A stretch of 64,000 bases of DNA. It comes from Candidatus Limicola stercorigallinarum. Lineage in GTDB: Bacteria > Actinomycetota > Coriobacteriia > Coriobacteriales > Coriobacteriaceae. The translations under genes were made by a program, and so were the position numbers. This document shows, one piece after another, positions 10,305-19,159 of this stretch. Under the pieces are notes generated by a model. It saw only the letters and a list, made by a program, of their open reading frames with translations. It had not been told where the DNA came from and made no database searches. Position 1 is the stretch's first letter. Every line of letters starts with the position of its first letter. The stretch lies in the NCBI GenBank assembly GCA_018711625.1, contig DVID01000009.1, forward strand, positions 83,691 through 147,690, read 5' to 3'.

Positions 10305-10450
10305 GGCGGCCTCAAAACTGCGGGGCATGCGAGGATGTTCGCATGCCCCGCCTTTGTCGTGCATCATTTGTTTGCGTCAGGGCGTTGTGCGCATGGTACG
10401 GTTTCCCTTGCAGGGTGTAGCGGCTTTTGCGCTACATGGTCCGAGTAGGT

Positions 10451-13400
10451 CTAGAGTGGATGGTGAATACCCCAGTCGTCGCCTCGCGCACCAATGCGGT
10501 ACCGATAGATAAGCGCTCCAATGATGCTCATACCTGCGCATCCTGCTACCAGCAGGAGAGCATGCTCGCGCATCCAGTCACCCGTCTTTTCTATATACTC
10601 GCCCCGATCCTTTTCTGGCGTTTCAGGTTCGGGCTCCGGTGTGGGTTCAGGATCTTCGGGGTCTTGGGGCTTGGGGTCATCGTTCTCATCCGTGGGAGCA
10701 GGATGCTCGGGCGCAGCCTCTTCCTCAATGCTTACGGTTGTTTTTGCGTATAGGGGTTCGTCTAGGTCGGGAGAGGAAAGCTCCACTTGGTTGGTTGCAG
10801 AAGTTCCAGCAAGGTTCTCATCTGCGGCCTGGGCATCGTACGAGATGGTTATGGCGTCATCTGCGGTGAGCTCATCCAGCGCAAGCACAAAGCCGGTGCC
10901 CTTTTGCTCTATGCTGGGCTCAGTGAGTGTTTCACCATGTACCGTTACCTCAAGGGTAGCCATGTCGATAACCATACCTTCCGGCAAGCCAGTATCGGTG
11001 ACGGTGACATCGCTTAGGTCTTCACCTGCGATTGTCTCGATGGTGTAGTGTGCCGTGTCGCCCACATGGATGGTTTGCGGTTCAACCTGCTTGGTGATAG
11101 TGGAGTCACCGGGAAGCACTACCTGCACGCTTGCTGTTGCGGTAAGAGGTTCATCCAGGCTATCACTCGTGAGCGTCGCGGTGTTGACGATGTCATTCTC
11201 GGCGAGCGCCGGGTCTGTTGCGGTAGCCGTATAGGTGATGGTGACAACACTGCCGGGTTCAAGGGAACCCAGGCTTGTGATAAAGCCGGTACCGCTTGGC
11301 TCCACGGTTGCTACGTCCAGAGACTCACCATTGAGCGCGATCGCGATCGAATCAAGGTTTATCACCATGCCTTCGGGCAGGTCGCTATCTTCGATCATCG
11401 CGTTTTCGATGCCCGATCCCGCGTCTTCCACCTGGGCCTCAATGGTGTAGTGGGTCTCATCACCTACGAGCAGCGTTGAGCGGTCAACCGCCTTCGTAAG
11501 TGTTGCCTCCGAGGGGTCAAGGGGGATGGAAATGGTGGCCTCAGCTTGCAGGGGCTCTTCGAGCGTGCTTGCTGCAAGCGTGACGGTATTGGTTACGTCG
11601 CTACCTGCAAGCGTGTCACTTGTCACCTGGGCTCGATACGTAAGCTCAAGGCTTGAACCGGTGCCAATCGAGTCGAGCGTGACGATAATCGCATTGCCTT
11701 CACCGCTTATGGCAGCGTTTTCTACAGGCTCGCCGTCAAAGGTGAGTGTGATGCTTTCGCGGTCGAGCGTCATGCCATCGGGCAGGCTGTCGTCGGTGAG
11801 GACTACCTTGCGCGCCGGGTTGTCAGCAACGCTCGCTGTGACGGTGTACGTTGCCCAGTCTCCTACGGGTACCACCTGCGGGTCAACCGACTTAAAGAGG
11901 TTCACTGCTGCCAGAGGGTCAACAATGGTCAGGTCGACATCGTTTGACCAGTTTTCATCCGTTCCGTTTACCAGTGCATACGAGCTGTTTCGTACATAGA
12001 GCTCGCCTGCTTCATTGCGCTGTGTCTCGGGCGGAATTGCCACCAGGCGTGCGGTAAACACAAGTCGATAATGCTGCCCAGTGAGTGCTGTATTGCTCAG
12101 ATAGGTGGGGTTGAAGGTGTATCGCACGGTATTCGATGCAGTCTCTCCATCGTTGGGTGCTGTCTGGTCGTTTGTGGGATCCGGGTCGGGCGTTTCGACG
12201 GCGGGGCGCTCGTCGTTCGACGGGTCGCTGTTATCGGTGATTACGTCATCCTCATTGTTCGCCCTGGTATCAACATCGCCTTCGGTGTTGTCGGTTTCTT
12301 CATCCGGCGCCTCTTCTTCCGGGGAATCTTCTTCCGGCGAAGGTTCTACGCTCATATCGGCAGAAATGGTGCCGGCATCAGCTGTGATGTCCGATCCATC
12401 CACGAGCACCCGTGCGGTGCCCTCAACATAGCGAAGCTCAGACGGTAGCACATCAGTGAGCTCAAGCGAGGTGTAGCGCCAACCGCCTGAGCAGGTTACA
12501 CCCTCCTCGTGTGCGGTGTAATCCACGGTAAAAGTGACCTCGTCACCTACCGCAAGGCCGGAGGTTTTATCGGCCGACTTAACGATAGGAGTGTGTTCGT
12601 CGTGTTCGCTTGGGGCAGTGAGGAAATCGGTGGTGAGCGCAAAGAACGAAGGCGTGGTGCCACTTGTGGCTACATCACTACCGGCATCGTTGATACCCCA
12701 TGAAGTATCAAAGTAAAACTCCGACGCCTCACCGGCATGACCGCCCTCCTGAGTGGTGTCAAAAAATACCTCTACCAGGCCGTTTTGGTACTCCTCTGGA
12801 TTCTTGCGGAAATCCACCGAAAGCGACACGTCAGCGCTCTGCGCACGTTTGCCACCATCCTCAATGGTGATGGCGGGATTATCCGAAAGAATGCGCCCAC
12901 CGGTGACCGATCCGCCAAAGCTGAAACCCTGTCTCACATCGAGGTCGATGCAAGTGGTATGGCCTTTCAGCTCAACGGGTGTATCGGTGCCGGCAAGCAC
13001 CCACTCAACATCTACCTGCAAGTCGCCTAGGCCAACGGTGTAGAAGTTGAAGTTCTGAATGCCTGTGTCCTTGTCGGTGAGTGCTTTGTACTGAACATTC
13101 ACAAACACACCCGGCTGGAAGTTTTTGTACTGCTCAACTTCCCAGAAGTTGTTCCAGCCGTTATAGACTTCAAGGTAAGTCCAGTCTTTGAGGGTGACCA
13201 GTGCGTCTATGGCCTGGCCGTTATAGGAGCCGCCAGTGTAGCGCAGGGTAGGTTCCGACTTGGGTGTGTCTTCATCGATGAAGAAGGCATACCCGTCTGA
13301 GCCATAGGCTTGCTGCGTGGTATCGTCGGGGTCATCAGGCCCCGGTTCAAAGATGCCGTCAGCGCTCCAGCAGTGGTACTGAAAGATGTCTTCCTCATAC

Positions 13401-13690
13401 GTCCAGCCATCTTCAATCTCAATGCCATCAAAGTCTATGGACCAGCTGTAACCCTCGGGCTCCAACTCGTCGGCATTGACTGTTTCAATTTGTGCCGTGC
13501 CCGGTGCGGCGAAGATGCCTGGTGTGTTCATCAGGAAGGCGCCCGCGATGGTGCCGATCAGAATGATGGCAAGCATGCCTAGTGCGCGCGCCCGCACGGC
13601 TAGCGGTGTGGCTGCGCCACGGCTGCTTGGTCCGCCTCTGCCTCCGCACTCCTTGGATAGATGCCGCTGCATGTGGTCAATGAATCCCAT
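10451..13690 (-). CDS. Cell-surface protein with DUF11-like repeats and C-terminal sorting signal
   Basis: Signal peptide (LGMLAIILIGTIAGAFLMNTPGIFAAPG); three about 115-aa repeats beginning LFKSVDP / LTKAVDR / ITKQVEP; Pro/Glu wall-spanning region; C-terminal YIEKTGDWMREHALLLVAGCAGMSIIGALIYRYRIGARG; start preceded by GGGAGGAGGACC. Confidence 0.82.
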   Translation of the reverse strand: MGFIDHMQRHLSKECGGRGGPSSRGAATPLAVRARALGMLAIILIGTIAGAFLMNTPGIFAAPGTAQIETVNADELEPEGYSWSIDFDGIEIEDGWTYEEDIFQYHCWSADGIFEPGPDDPDDTTQQAYGSDGYAFFIDEDTPKSEPTLRYTGGSYNGQAIDALVTLKDWTYLEVYNGWNNFWEVEQYKNFQPGVFVNVQYKALTDKDTGIQNFNFYTVGLGDLQVDVEWVLAGTDTPVELKGHTTCIDLDVRQGFSFGGSVTGGRILSDNPAITIEDGGKRAQSADVSLSVDFRKNPEEYQNGLVEVFFDTTQEGGHAGEASEFYFDTSWGINDAGSDVATSGTTPSFFALTTDFLTAPSEHDEHTPIVKSADKTSGLAVGDEVTFTVDYTAHEEGVTCSGGWRYTSLELTDVLPSELRYVEGTARVLVDGSDITADAGTISADMSVEPSPEEDSPEEEAPDEETDNTEGDVDTRANNEDDVITDNSDPSNDERPAVETPDPDPTNDQTAPNDGETASNTVRYTFNPTYLSNTALTGQHYRLVFTARLVAIPPETQRNEAGELYVRNSSYALVNGTDENWSNDVDLTIVDPLAAVNLFKSVDPQVVPVGDWATYTVTASVADNPARKVVLTDDSLPDGMTLDRESITLTFDGEPVENAAISGEGNAIIVTLDSIGTGSSLELTYRAQVTSDTLAGSDVTNTVTLAASTLEEPLQAEATISIPLDPSEATLTKAVDRSTLLVGDETHYTIEAQVEDAGSGIENAMIEDSDLPEGMVINLDSIAIALNGESLDVATVEPSGTGFITSLGSLEPGSVVTITYTATATDPALAENDIVNTATLTSDSLDEPLTATASVQVVLPGDSTITKQVEPQTIHVGDTAHYTIETIAGEDLSDVTVTDTGLPEGMVIDMATLEVTVHGETLTEPSIEQKGTGFVLALDELTADDAITISYDAQAADENLAGTSATNQVELSSPDLDEPLYAKTTVSIEEEAAPEHPAPTDENDDPKPQDPEDPEPTPEPEPETPEKDRGEYIEKTGDWMREHALLLVAGCAGMSIIGALIYRYRIGARGDDWGIHHPL

Positions 13691-13993
13691 GGTCCTCCTC
13701 CCGTTGTGTGGTGATGGAGAGCGTATCGTGGGGTTGTGCACCAGTTAGGCGCTGCAGCTTGCAAAGAACTTCCCACATTCATACCGCGGGCAGAGGAAGG
13801 GTTTGTTGGCACTGGTACATACGGCGGCGTGCACTGAGTGGTGAGAGGAAACGCTGGCGTTATGCGGTGGTGCCAACCTGGTGTATATCGGCGAATGGCG
13901 GCCTATTCCCTGGTAAACGGAGATGCCTCACCATGAGAGACGCCTGCTCCAAGCCAATCTTTCGATTTGCTGCCAAAAAAATTAAAAAAGATG

Positions 13994-14023
13994 TTGACGC
14001 ATCGGAAGACTGTGGGCTATCAT
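13994..14023 (+). promoter_or_regulatory. sigma70-type promoter of tRNA-Ile
   Basis: TTGACG-18 bp-TATCAT preceded by A-rich UP-like stretch (CAAAAAAATTAAAAAAG), 15 bp upstream of tRNA 5' end. Confidence 0.65.
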
Positions 14024-14037
14024 TCTTCGAGTGCGAT

Positions 14038-14114
14038 GGACCTGTAGCTCAGTTGGTTAGAGCGTCCGGCTGATAACCGGGAGGTCACAAGTTCGAATCT
14101 TGTCAGGTCCACCA
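14038..14114 (+). tRNA. tRNA-Ile (GAT anticodon)
   Basis: GGACCTGTAGCTCAGTTGGTTAGAGC...CTGATAA...GTTCGAATC...CAGGTCCACCA cloverleaf; encoded CCA. Confidence 0.95.
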
Positions 14115-14125
14115 TTTTCTTTCGC

Positions 14126-14170
14126 AATAAACACCCCACCGAGAGCCGAGTCGCCGGTGGGGTGTTTATT
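14126..14170. terminator. Stem-loop between tRNA-Ile and tRNA-Ala
   Basis: AATAAACACCCCACC ... GGTGGGGTGTTTATT. Confidence 0.75.
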
Positions 14171-14176
14171 ACATGT

Positions 14177-14252
14177 GGGGGTTTAGCTCAGCTGGGAGAG
14201 CGCGGGCTTTGCAAGCCTGAGGTCAGGGGTTCGATCCCCCTAACCTCCACCA
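14177..14252 (+). tRNA. tRNA-Ala (TGC anticodon)
   Basis: GGGGGTTTAGCTCAGCTGGGAGAGCGCGGGCTTTGCAAGCCTGAGGTCAGGGGTTCGATCCCCCTAACCTCCACCA. Confidence 0.95.
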
Positions 14253-14317
14253 GGAATCTTCAACCTCGCTCCGGCGAGGTTTTTTCATAGACGTGTGACG
14301 CGCACGGGATCGAACCC
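14232..14317 (+). repeat. Direct repeat copy A (tRNA-Ala 3' end plus terminator)
   Basis: 86 bp, 83/86 identical to 14419..14504 by manual alignment. Confidence 0.9.
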
Positions 14318-14418
14318 CGGTAGGGGCGCGGAGCGGAGCAAACGCGGGAGCGTTTGCCGCGTAGCGCGCGAGGGCGCGTGAGCGCCCGAAGCGGTTGGAG
14401 CGCGCCGCGGGCGCGCGG

Positions 14419-14504
14419 CGATCCCCCTAACCTCCACCAGGAATCTTCAACCTCGCCCCGGCGAGGTTTTTTCATACACGTGCGACGCGCACGGGATCGA
14501 ACCC
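14419..14504 (+). repeat. Direct repeat copy B (truncated tRNA-Ala 3' end plus terminator)
   Basis: CGATCCCCCTAACCTCCACCAGGAATCTTCAACCTCGC.CCGGCGAGGTTTTTTCATA repeated without the tRNA 5' part. Confidence 0.9.
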
Positions 14505-14749
14505 ATCGTCGATGCATTGCTGTTCGGTTAGAAAACAGGTTCTTTTTGACCGAGAAGTAGCGCATCGGTGAACGTGGTTCATGCGACAAGATACACTTCG
14601 CCGGGAATCCTTCACGCTCACCGGGATGTCGCAAAATGCATGTCTTCCTTGTCTTACTATGCAAACTAGGTAGCTGTGTCGCTACGCACTCCCACCGCCG
14701 CACGGGGGTGGCGGGATAGTTCATTGTGGCTTGAAAGGAAGGCACAGAG

Positions 14750-16444
14750 ATGGTTGATGTATACGAGCTCCTTGATACGTGGATTGCGAACGTCAAGGAT
14801 GAGGAGCTTTTGGCTGAGCTCAAGAACATGAAAGATACCGGTGACGAGGCTGCTATCACCGATGCTTTCTTCCAGGATCTTGCGTTTGGCACCGCTGGTC
14901 TGCGCGGCACGCTGGGCGCCGGCACCAACCGCATGAACATTTACACTGTCGGTCGTGCCACTCAGGGTTTTGCAAACTACCTTAACGCAACGTTTGAGAA
15001 CCCCACCGTGGCCATCGCGCGCGACAGCCGCAACAAGGGCGAGCTCTTCGTAAAGACCACCGCTTCCATTCTTGCCGCCAACGGTGTTACGGCTTATGTG
15101 TATCCCAAGATCAGCCCGGTGCCCACGCTTTCCTGGGCAACGCGTTACCTCAAGTGCTCGGGCGGCATCTGCATGACCGCTTCGCATAACCCTGCGGCCT
15201 ACAATGGCTACAAGGCCTACGGTCCTGATGGTTGCCAGATCACCTCTGAGGCCGCAGACGCCATCTCCGCAGCTATGGAGGCCACGAACCCCTTCACCGA
15301 CGTCAAGACCATGGACTTTGACGAGGCTGTTGCCCAGGGTCTTGTTAAGTGGATTGACGACGAGGTGCTCGACGCCTATTACGACGCCGTGCTCAAGTGC
15401 TCGGTAAGCACGCTCACCGAGGAGCAGGTTGCCCAGGCTCCGCTTAAGCTCGTCTACACCCCGCTCAACGGCACCGGCCTCATTCCGGTGACAACCGTCC
15501 TCAACAAGGCTGGTATTACCGACATCACCATCGTGCCCGAGCAAAAGGATCCGGATGGTGACTTCCCCACCTGCCCGTATCCCAACCCCGAGATTCGCGA
15601 GGCCATGCAGAAGGGTATCGACCTGTGCGAAGAGGTGCACCCCGATCTTCTGCTGGCTACCGACCCCGATGCGGACCGCGTGGGCGTAGCCTGCAAGGAT
15701 GGCGACGATTACACGCTGCTCACCGGCAACGAGATGGGCGTGCTTTTGCTCGACTACATCTGCAAGATGCGTGCTGAGCGCGGCGAGGACCTGTCTCGCA
15801 AGGTAGCCGTGACCACCATCGTGTCTTCTTCCATGGTTGACGCGCTTGCCGCCGAGTACGGTTTTGAGCTGCGTCGTTGCCTCACAGGCTTCAAGTATAT
15901 TGGCGACATCATCACGAGCCTTTCTGATGCCGGCGAGGTCGACCGCTTCATCTTTGGCTTTGAGGAGAGCTACGGCTACCTTTCGGGCGATCATGTACGC
16001 GACAAGGACGCCGTCAACGCGTCGCTGCTCATCTGCCAGATGGCGCAGTACTACAAGCTGCAGGGCATCAACCTGGTTCAGGCCATGCGTGCGCTCTACG
16101 AGAAGCATGGTTACTATCACAACAAGACCATTTCGCTTTCTTACCCCGGTGCCGACGGTGCCGCCAAGATGGCAAACATCATGGCTACGCTGCGCGAAAG
16201 CGCTCCCACCGAGATTGCTGGCTCCAAGGTTGAGGCTGTGCTCGATTACAACGAGCATGTGAACGGTCTGCCCAAGGCCAACGTCATTGAGTTTGACCTT
16301 GAGGGCGGCAACAAGGCTATCGTGCGTCCCTCGGGTACCGAGCCCAAGATCAAGCTCTACATCTTTGCGAAGGGTGCCGACGCCGCTGAGGCAGACGCCC
16401 TGATGGAGAAGATCGAAGAGGATGGCCGCAAGCTTCTCTCGTAA
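14750..16444 (+). CDS. Phosphoglucomutase/phosphomannomutase
   Basis: GICMTASHNPAAYNGYKAYGPDGCQ active-site serine loop; TDPDADRVGVA; RPSGTEPKIKLYI. Confidence 0.92.
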   Translation: MVDVYELLDTWIANVKDEELLAELKNMKDTGDEAAITDAFFQDLAFGTAGLRGTLGAGTNRMNIYTVGRATQGFANYLNATFENPTVAIARDSRNKGELFVKTTASILAANGVTAYVYPKISPVPTLSWATRYLKCSGGICMTASHNPAAYNGYKAYGPDGCQITSEAADAISAAMEATNPFTDVKTMDFDEAVAQGLVKWIDDEVLDAYYDAVLKCSVSTLTEEQVAQAPLKLVYTPLNGTGLIPVTTVLNKAGITDITIVPEQKDPDGDFPTCPYPNPEIREAMQKGIDLCEEVHPDLLLATDPDADRVGVACKDGDDYTLLTGNEMGVLLLDYICKMRAERGEDLSRKVAVTTIVSSSMVDALAAEYGFELRRCLTGFKYIGDIITSLSDAGEVDRFIFGFEESYGYLSGDHVRDKDAVNASLLICQMAQYYKLQGINLVQAMRALYEKHGYYHNKTISLSYPGADGAAKMANIMATLRESAPTEIAGSKVEAVLDYNEHVNGLPKANVIEFDLEGGNKAIVRPSGTEPKIKLYIFAKGADAAEADALMEKIEEDGRKLLS

Positions 16445-16469
16445 GCCTATCTCATAGCGGGTGACTCGG

Positions 16470-16494
16470 ACGGGCGTCCCTTCGGGGGCGCCCG
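16470..16494 (+). terminator. Rho-independent terminator
   Basis: ACGGGCGTCCC-TTCG-GGGGCGCCCGT followed by TTTGTT. Confidence 0.75.
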
Positions 16495-16564
16495 TTTGTT
16501 GTAGCGCGGTGCGGGGCTACGCACATATGGTGAGGTGTCCGGTGTGGGGGTGCGATGGCCCTTG

Positions 16565-17803
16565 CTATACGATGCCACCAGCGGCAATGCCGCTCATGCG
16601 CCGGGCTCGCGTGATAGCGTTGGCCACCCGTGCCTTGAGCGCTTCGACATCCTCGGCGGATACATCATCGGCGAGGGAGAGACGAAGCGACCCCCGCGTC
16701 CAACGCGGATCGGTTATCCCAAGCGCGGTGATAACGTGGGAGGGATCTGTTGAGCCGGTTGAGCAGGCAGAGCCTGTGGCTGCGGCAACGCCCGCACGGT
16801 CGAGCAACACCACAAGCAGCTCGCCGTCCACATCCTTGCATACGAACGAAGCGATGCTTGGAAGGCGATGGGCGTCATCGATCGCTCCGGTGAGGCGAAC
16901 GTCGGGGAGTGAAGTGATGTGCGCAGCAAGATCATCGCGATAGGCTGCAACACGGGTCTGGCGTTTTTCCAGGTGATCTACCGCATCGGCAAGGGCCGCG
17001 GCCATCCCCACAGCGCCAGCCACATTTTCGGTACCTGCGCGCAGTCCACGCTCCTGTGCGCCGCCCTCGATAAGAGGCGGCAGGGTGAACCCTTCCCGCA
17101 CCACAAGCGCACCTATGCCGCGCGGGCCATGAAACTTATGGGCCGAGAGCGAGAGTGCATCCACGCCAAGCTCGGAGAAATTGACCGGAATGTGGCCCAC
17201 CGCCTGCACCGCATCGGTATGGAAGGCCGCGCCATGCGCATGTGCGCATGCGGCGAGCGCGGGAATATGCTCAACCGTTCCTACCTCATTGTTGGCAAGC
17301 ATGATCGATACAAGTGCGACCACGGGGCGCGACGCTCCATCGTCTTCGCCCGCCTCAATGGAGCAGAGCGCGGCTTCAAGGTCTTCAACCGCAACAAAGC
17401 CCTCGTTGTCTACCGGGAGAAAGGTTGTCTGCACGCCTTCCCGCTCCAGTGCGCGGCAGGTGTGTAGGATGGCGTGATGTTCAATGGAGGAGGTGATGAG
17501 ATGAATCTTGGCATCCGGGCCCGCTATTTCTCGCGCGCGTGCAATGGCGCCGCGGAGCACCCAGGTGTCCGATTCCGACCCTCCACTCGTGATAAACACT
17601 TCATGCGGCTCCGCCCCCAGGCTCCTGGCAAGTGAGCGGCGCGCGGCATCGAGCGCGCGCGCTGCATCGCGGGCAATGCGGTGAATGCCACTCGGGTTGC
17701 CAAACACATCGGTGAGGTAGGGCATCATAGCGTCAAGGGCAGCAGGCGAAAGACGCGTGGTTGCTGCGTTATCGGCATAGATATAGGTGGGGTCGGACGA
17801 CAT
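16565..17803 (-). CDS. Cysteine desulfurase (NifS/IscS family)
   Basis: YADNAATTRLSPAALDAM, FGNPSGIH, SLSAHKFHGPRGIGALVVR (PLP Lys), ATGSACSTGSTDPSHV. Confidence 0.9.
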   Translation of the reverse strand: MSSDPTYIYADNAATTRLSPAALDAMMPYLTDVFGNPSGIHRIARDAARALDAARRSLARSLGAEPHEVFITSGGSESDTWVLRGAIARAREIAGPDAKIHLITSSIEHHAILHTCRALEREGVQTTFLPVDNEGFVAVEDLEAALCSIEAGEDDGASRPVVALVSIMLANNEVGTVEHIPALAACAHAHGAAFHTDAVQAVGHIPVNFSELGVDALSLSAHKFHGPRGIGALVVREGFTLPPLIEGGAQERGLRAGTENVAGAVGMAAALADAVDHLEKRQTRVAAYRDDLAAHITSLPDVRLTGAIDDAHRLPSIASFVCKDVDGELLVVLLDRAGVAAATGSACSTGSTDPSHVITALGITDPRWTRGSLRLSLADDVSAEDVEALKARVANAITRARRMSGIAAGGIV

Positions 17804-17944
17804 GATGCCTCCCAAAGAGAATTGCTGGTGAAGCAGCCCGCCTGCCGCGCGATAGTGGACTGTGGTGGTGTGAGCGCTGGGCACGACAACGGGGCAGCGG
17901 CAATGCTCAGCCACGCTCAAGTGTGCTGTGCACGCAGGCTCATC

Positions 17945-18388
17945 TTAGCGCAGGACAACAACCCACACGATGACGACGGCAATGATGGCGAGCATGGCCA
18001 GCAGCAAAAGAATCCGTCGATTGCGCCGCGAACGCTCATAACGTGAGGTGAAGATTGTTTTGCTGTGTTTGGGTTTTTCGATATAGCGATCGTAGTGCAG
18101 CGGTGCCCGCTGGTCGACGGGGGTGGGTACATGGGCGGGTCCACGAACGCCGTCGCGCCCGCCACGCCCGTCAGACACGGGCGGCAGATAGTTGGGGTCT
18201 GAGGTGGCTGTTCCCATATGGCGCCTACCAGGTGTATCAAAGGGCGCAGATGAGTTGGGGGGAAGAGGATCCACGCGCGCCTCGGGTGCGACGCGCGCGT
18301 CGGTGGTGTCGGGGAAAGCAGAAGCCCGTGCCCGCTCGTTGCGGCGGGTGTTCCCCGAGCTGCGGTTTGTCATCGCCTGCCTGTCCAT
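17945..18388 (-). CDS. Hypothetical protein with basic/disordered N-terminus and C-terminal TM helix
   Basis: SRRNRRILLLLAMLAIIAVVIVWVVVLR at C-terminus. Confidence 0.55.
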   Translation of the reverse strand: MDRQAMTNRSSGNTRRNERARASAFPDTTDARVAPEARVDPLPPNSSAPFDTPGRRHMGTATSDPNYLPPVSDGRGGRDGVRGPAHVPTPVDQRAPLHYDRYIEKPKHSKTIFTSRYERSRRNRRILLLLAMLAIIAVVIVWVVVLR

Positions 18389-18485
18389 AGCGTTCCTCGG
18401 CCTCAGCAATACAACTGTTTTTTATTGTATAGCTTGTGCGCCGCCTTGCTTGCTCTGCACTAAATCGGCTTAGAGGCTACGCAGT

Positions 18486-18508
18486 ATCTAAGTGTGTAAG
18501 ACTTAGAT
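18486..18508. promoter_or_regulatory. Candidate operator upstream of hsp20
   Basis: ATCTAAGT-N7-ACTTAGAT perfect 8-bp inverted repeat. Confidence 0.45.
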
Positions 18509-18643
18509 TTGATGATAATGTGACGCTTAAAAAATCTGTATCGTCGTGTATGAATGCTAGCAACGAGGGAATAACAGCACTGTCCAACGAAGTCCCGGAT
18601 CGGCCAAAGCAGGGTCCGGGCAATCACAAAGGAGTGATTTAGT

Positions 18644-19066
18644 ATGGCAAGCATGATTCCGTACCGTTCCGTTTTTGGTATCCGTCCCACGAGCCTCTTT
18701 GATGCGTTTGACGACATGATGGATATGGCAAGCGCACCGCTGGCAAAGGCGTTCCCCATCGACGTTGAGGACACCGGCACTGGCTATGAGGTCAAGGCGT
18801 ATCTCACCGGCGTAAGCAAGGACGAGATTGACGTTGAGCTCAATGAGGGTCGCCTCTCCATCTCCGTCAACGTTGAGGAGAAGGAAGAGGACAAGGATAA
18901 GAACTACCTGCAGAAGGAGTTCACCTCGTACAGCGCCACGCGCGGTGTCTATCTGAAGGATGCAGCAAGTGAAGGTCTTTCGGCCCGCTTTGCCGATGGT
19001 GTGCTGACGGTCACCGTTCCTAAGATTCAAGAGAAGAACAACGTCACGAAGATCTCTATCGACTAG
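18644..19066 (+). CDS. Small heat-shock protein (Hsp20/alpha-crystallin family)
   Basis: FPIDVEDTGTGYEVKAYLTGVSKDEIDVELNEGRLSISVN ... GVYLKDAASEGLSARFADGVLTVTVPK. Confidence 0.92.
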   Translation: MASMIPYRSVFGIRPTSLFDAFDDMMDMASAPLAKAFPIDVEDTGTGYEVKAYLTGVSKDEIDVELNEGRLSISVNVEEKEEDKDKNYLQKEFTSYSATRGVYLKDAASEGLSARFADGVLTVTVPKIQEKNNVTKISID

Positions 19067-19126
19067 CTGCGGTAACACCGGCGTGCACGGCTGACTTGAC
19101 CGCCTGACGTACAAACCTACAAAGGA

Positions 19127-19159
19127 AAACGAGCCCGAAGTTTCCTCCGGGCTCGTTTT
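19127..19159 (+). terminator. Rho-independent terminator of hsp20
   Basis: AAAACGAGCCCG ... CGGGCTCGTTTTTTG. Confidence 0.75.

Noticed and set aside
14260-14940. 226-aa minus-strand ORF over the tRNA-Ala repeat region
   Set aside because: Encoded by the duplicated tRNA/terminator sequence and GC-rich hairpins, and overlaps pgm; not a credible protein.
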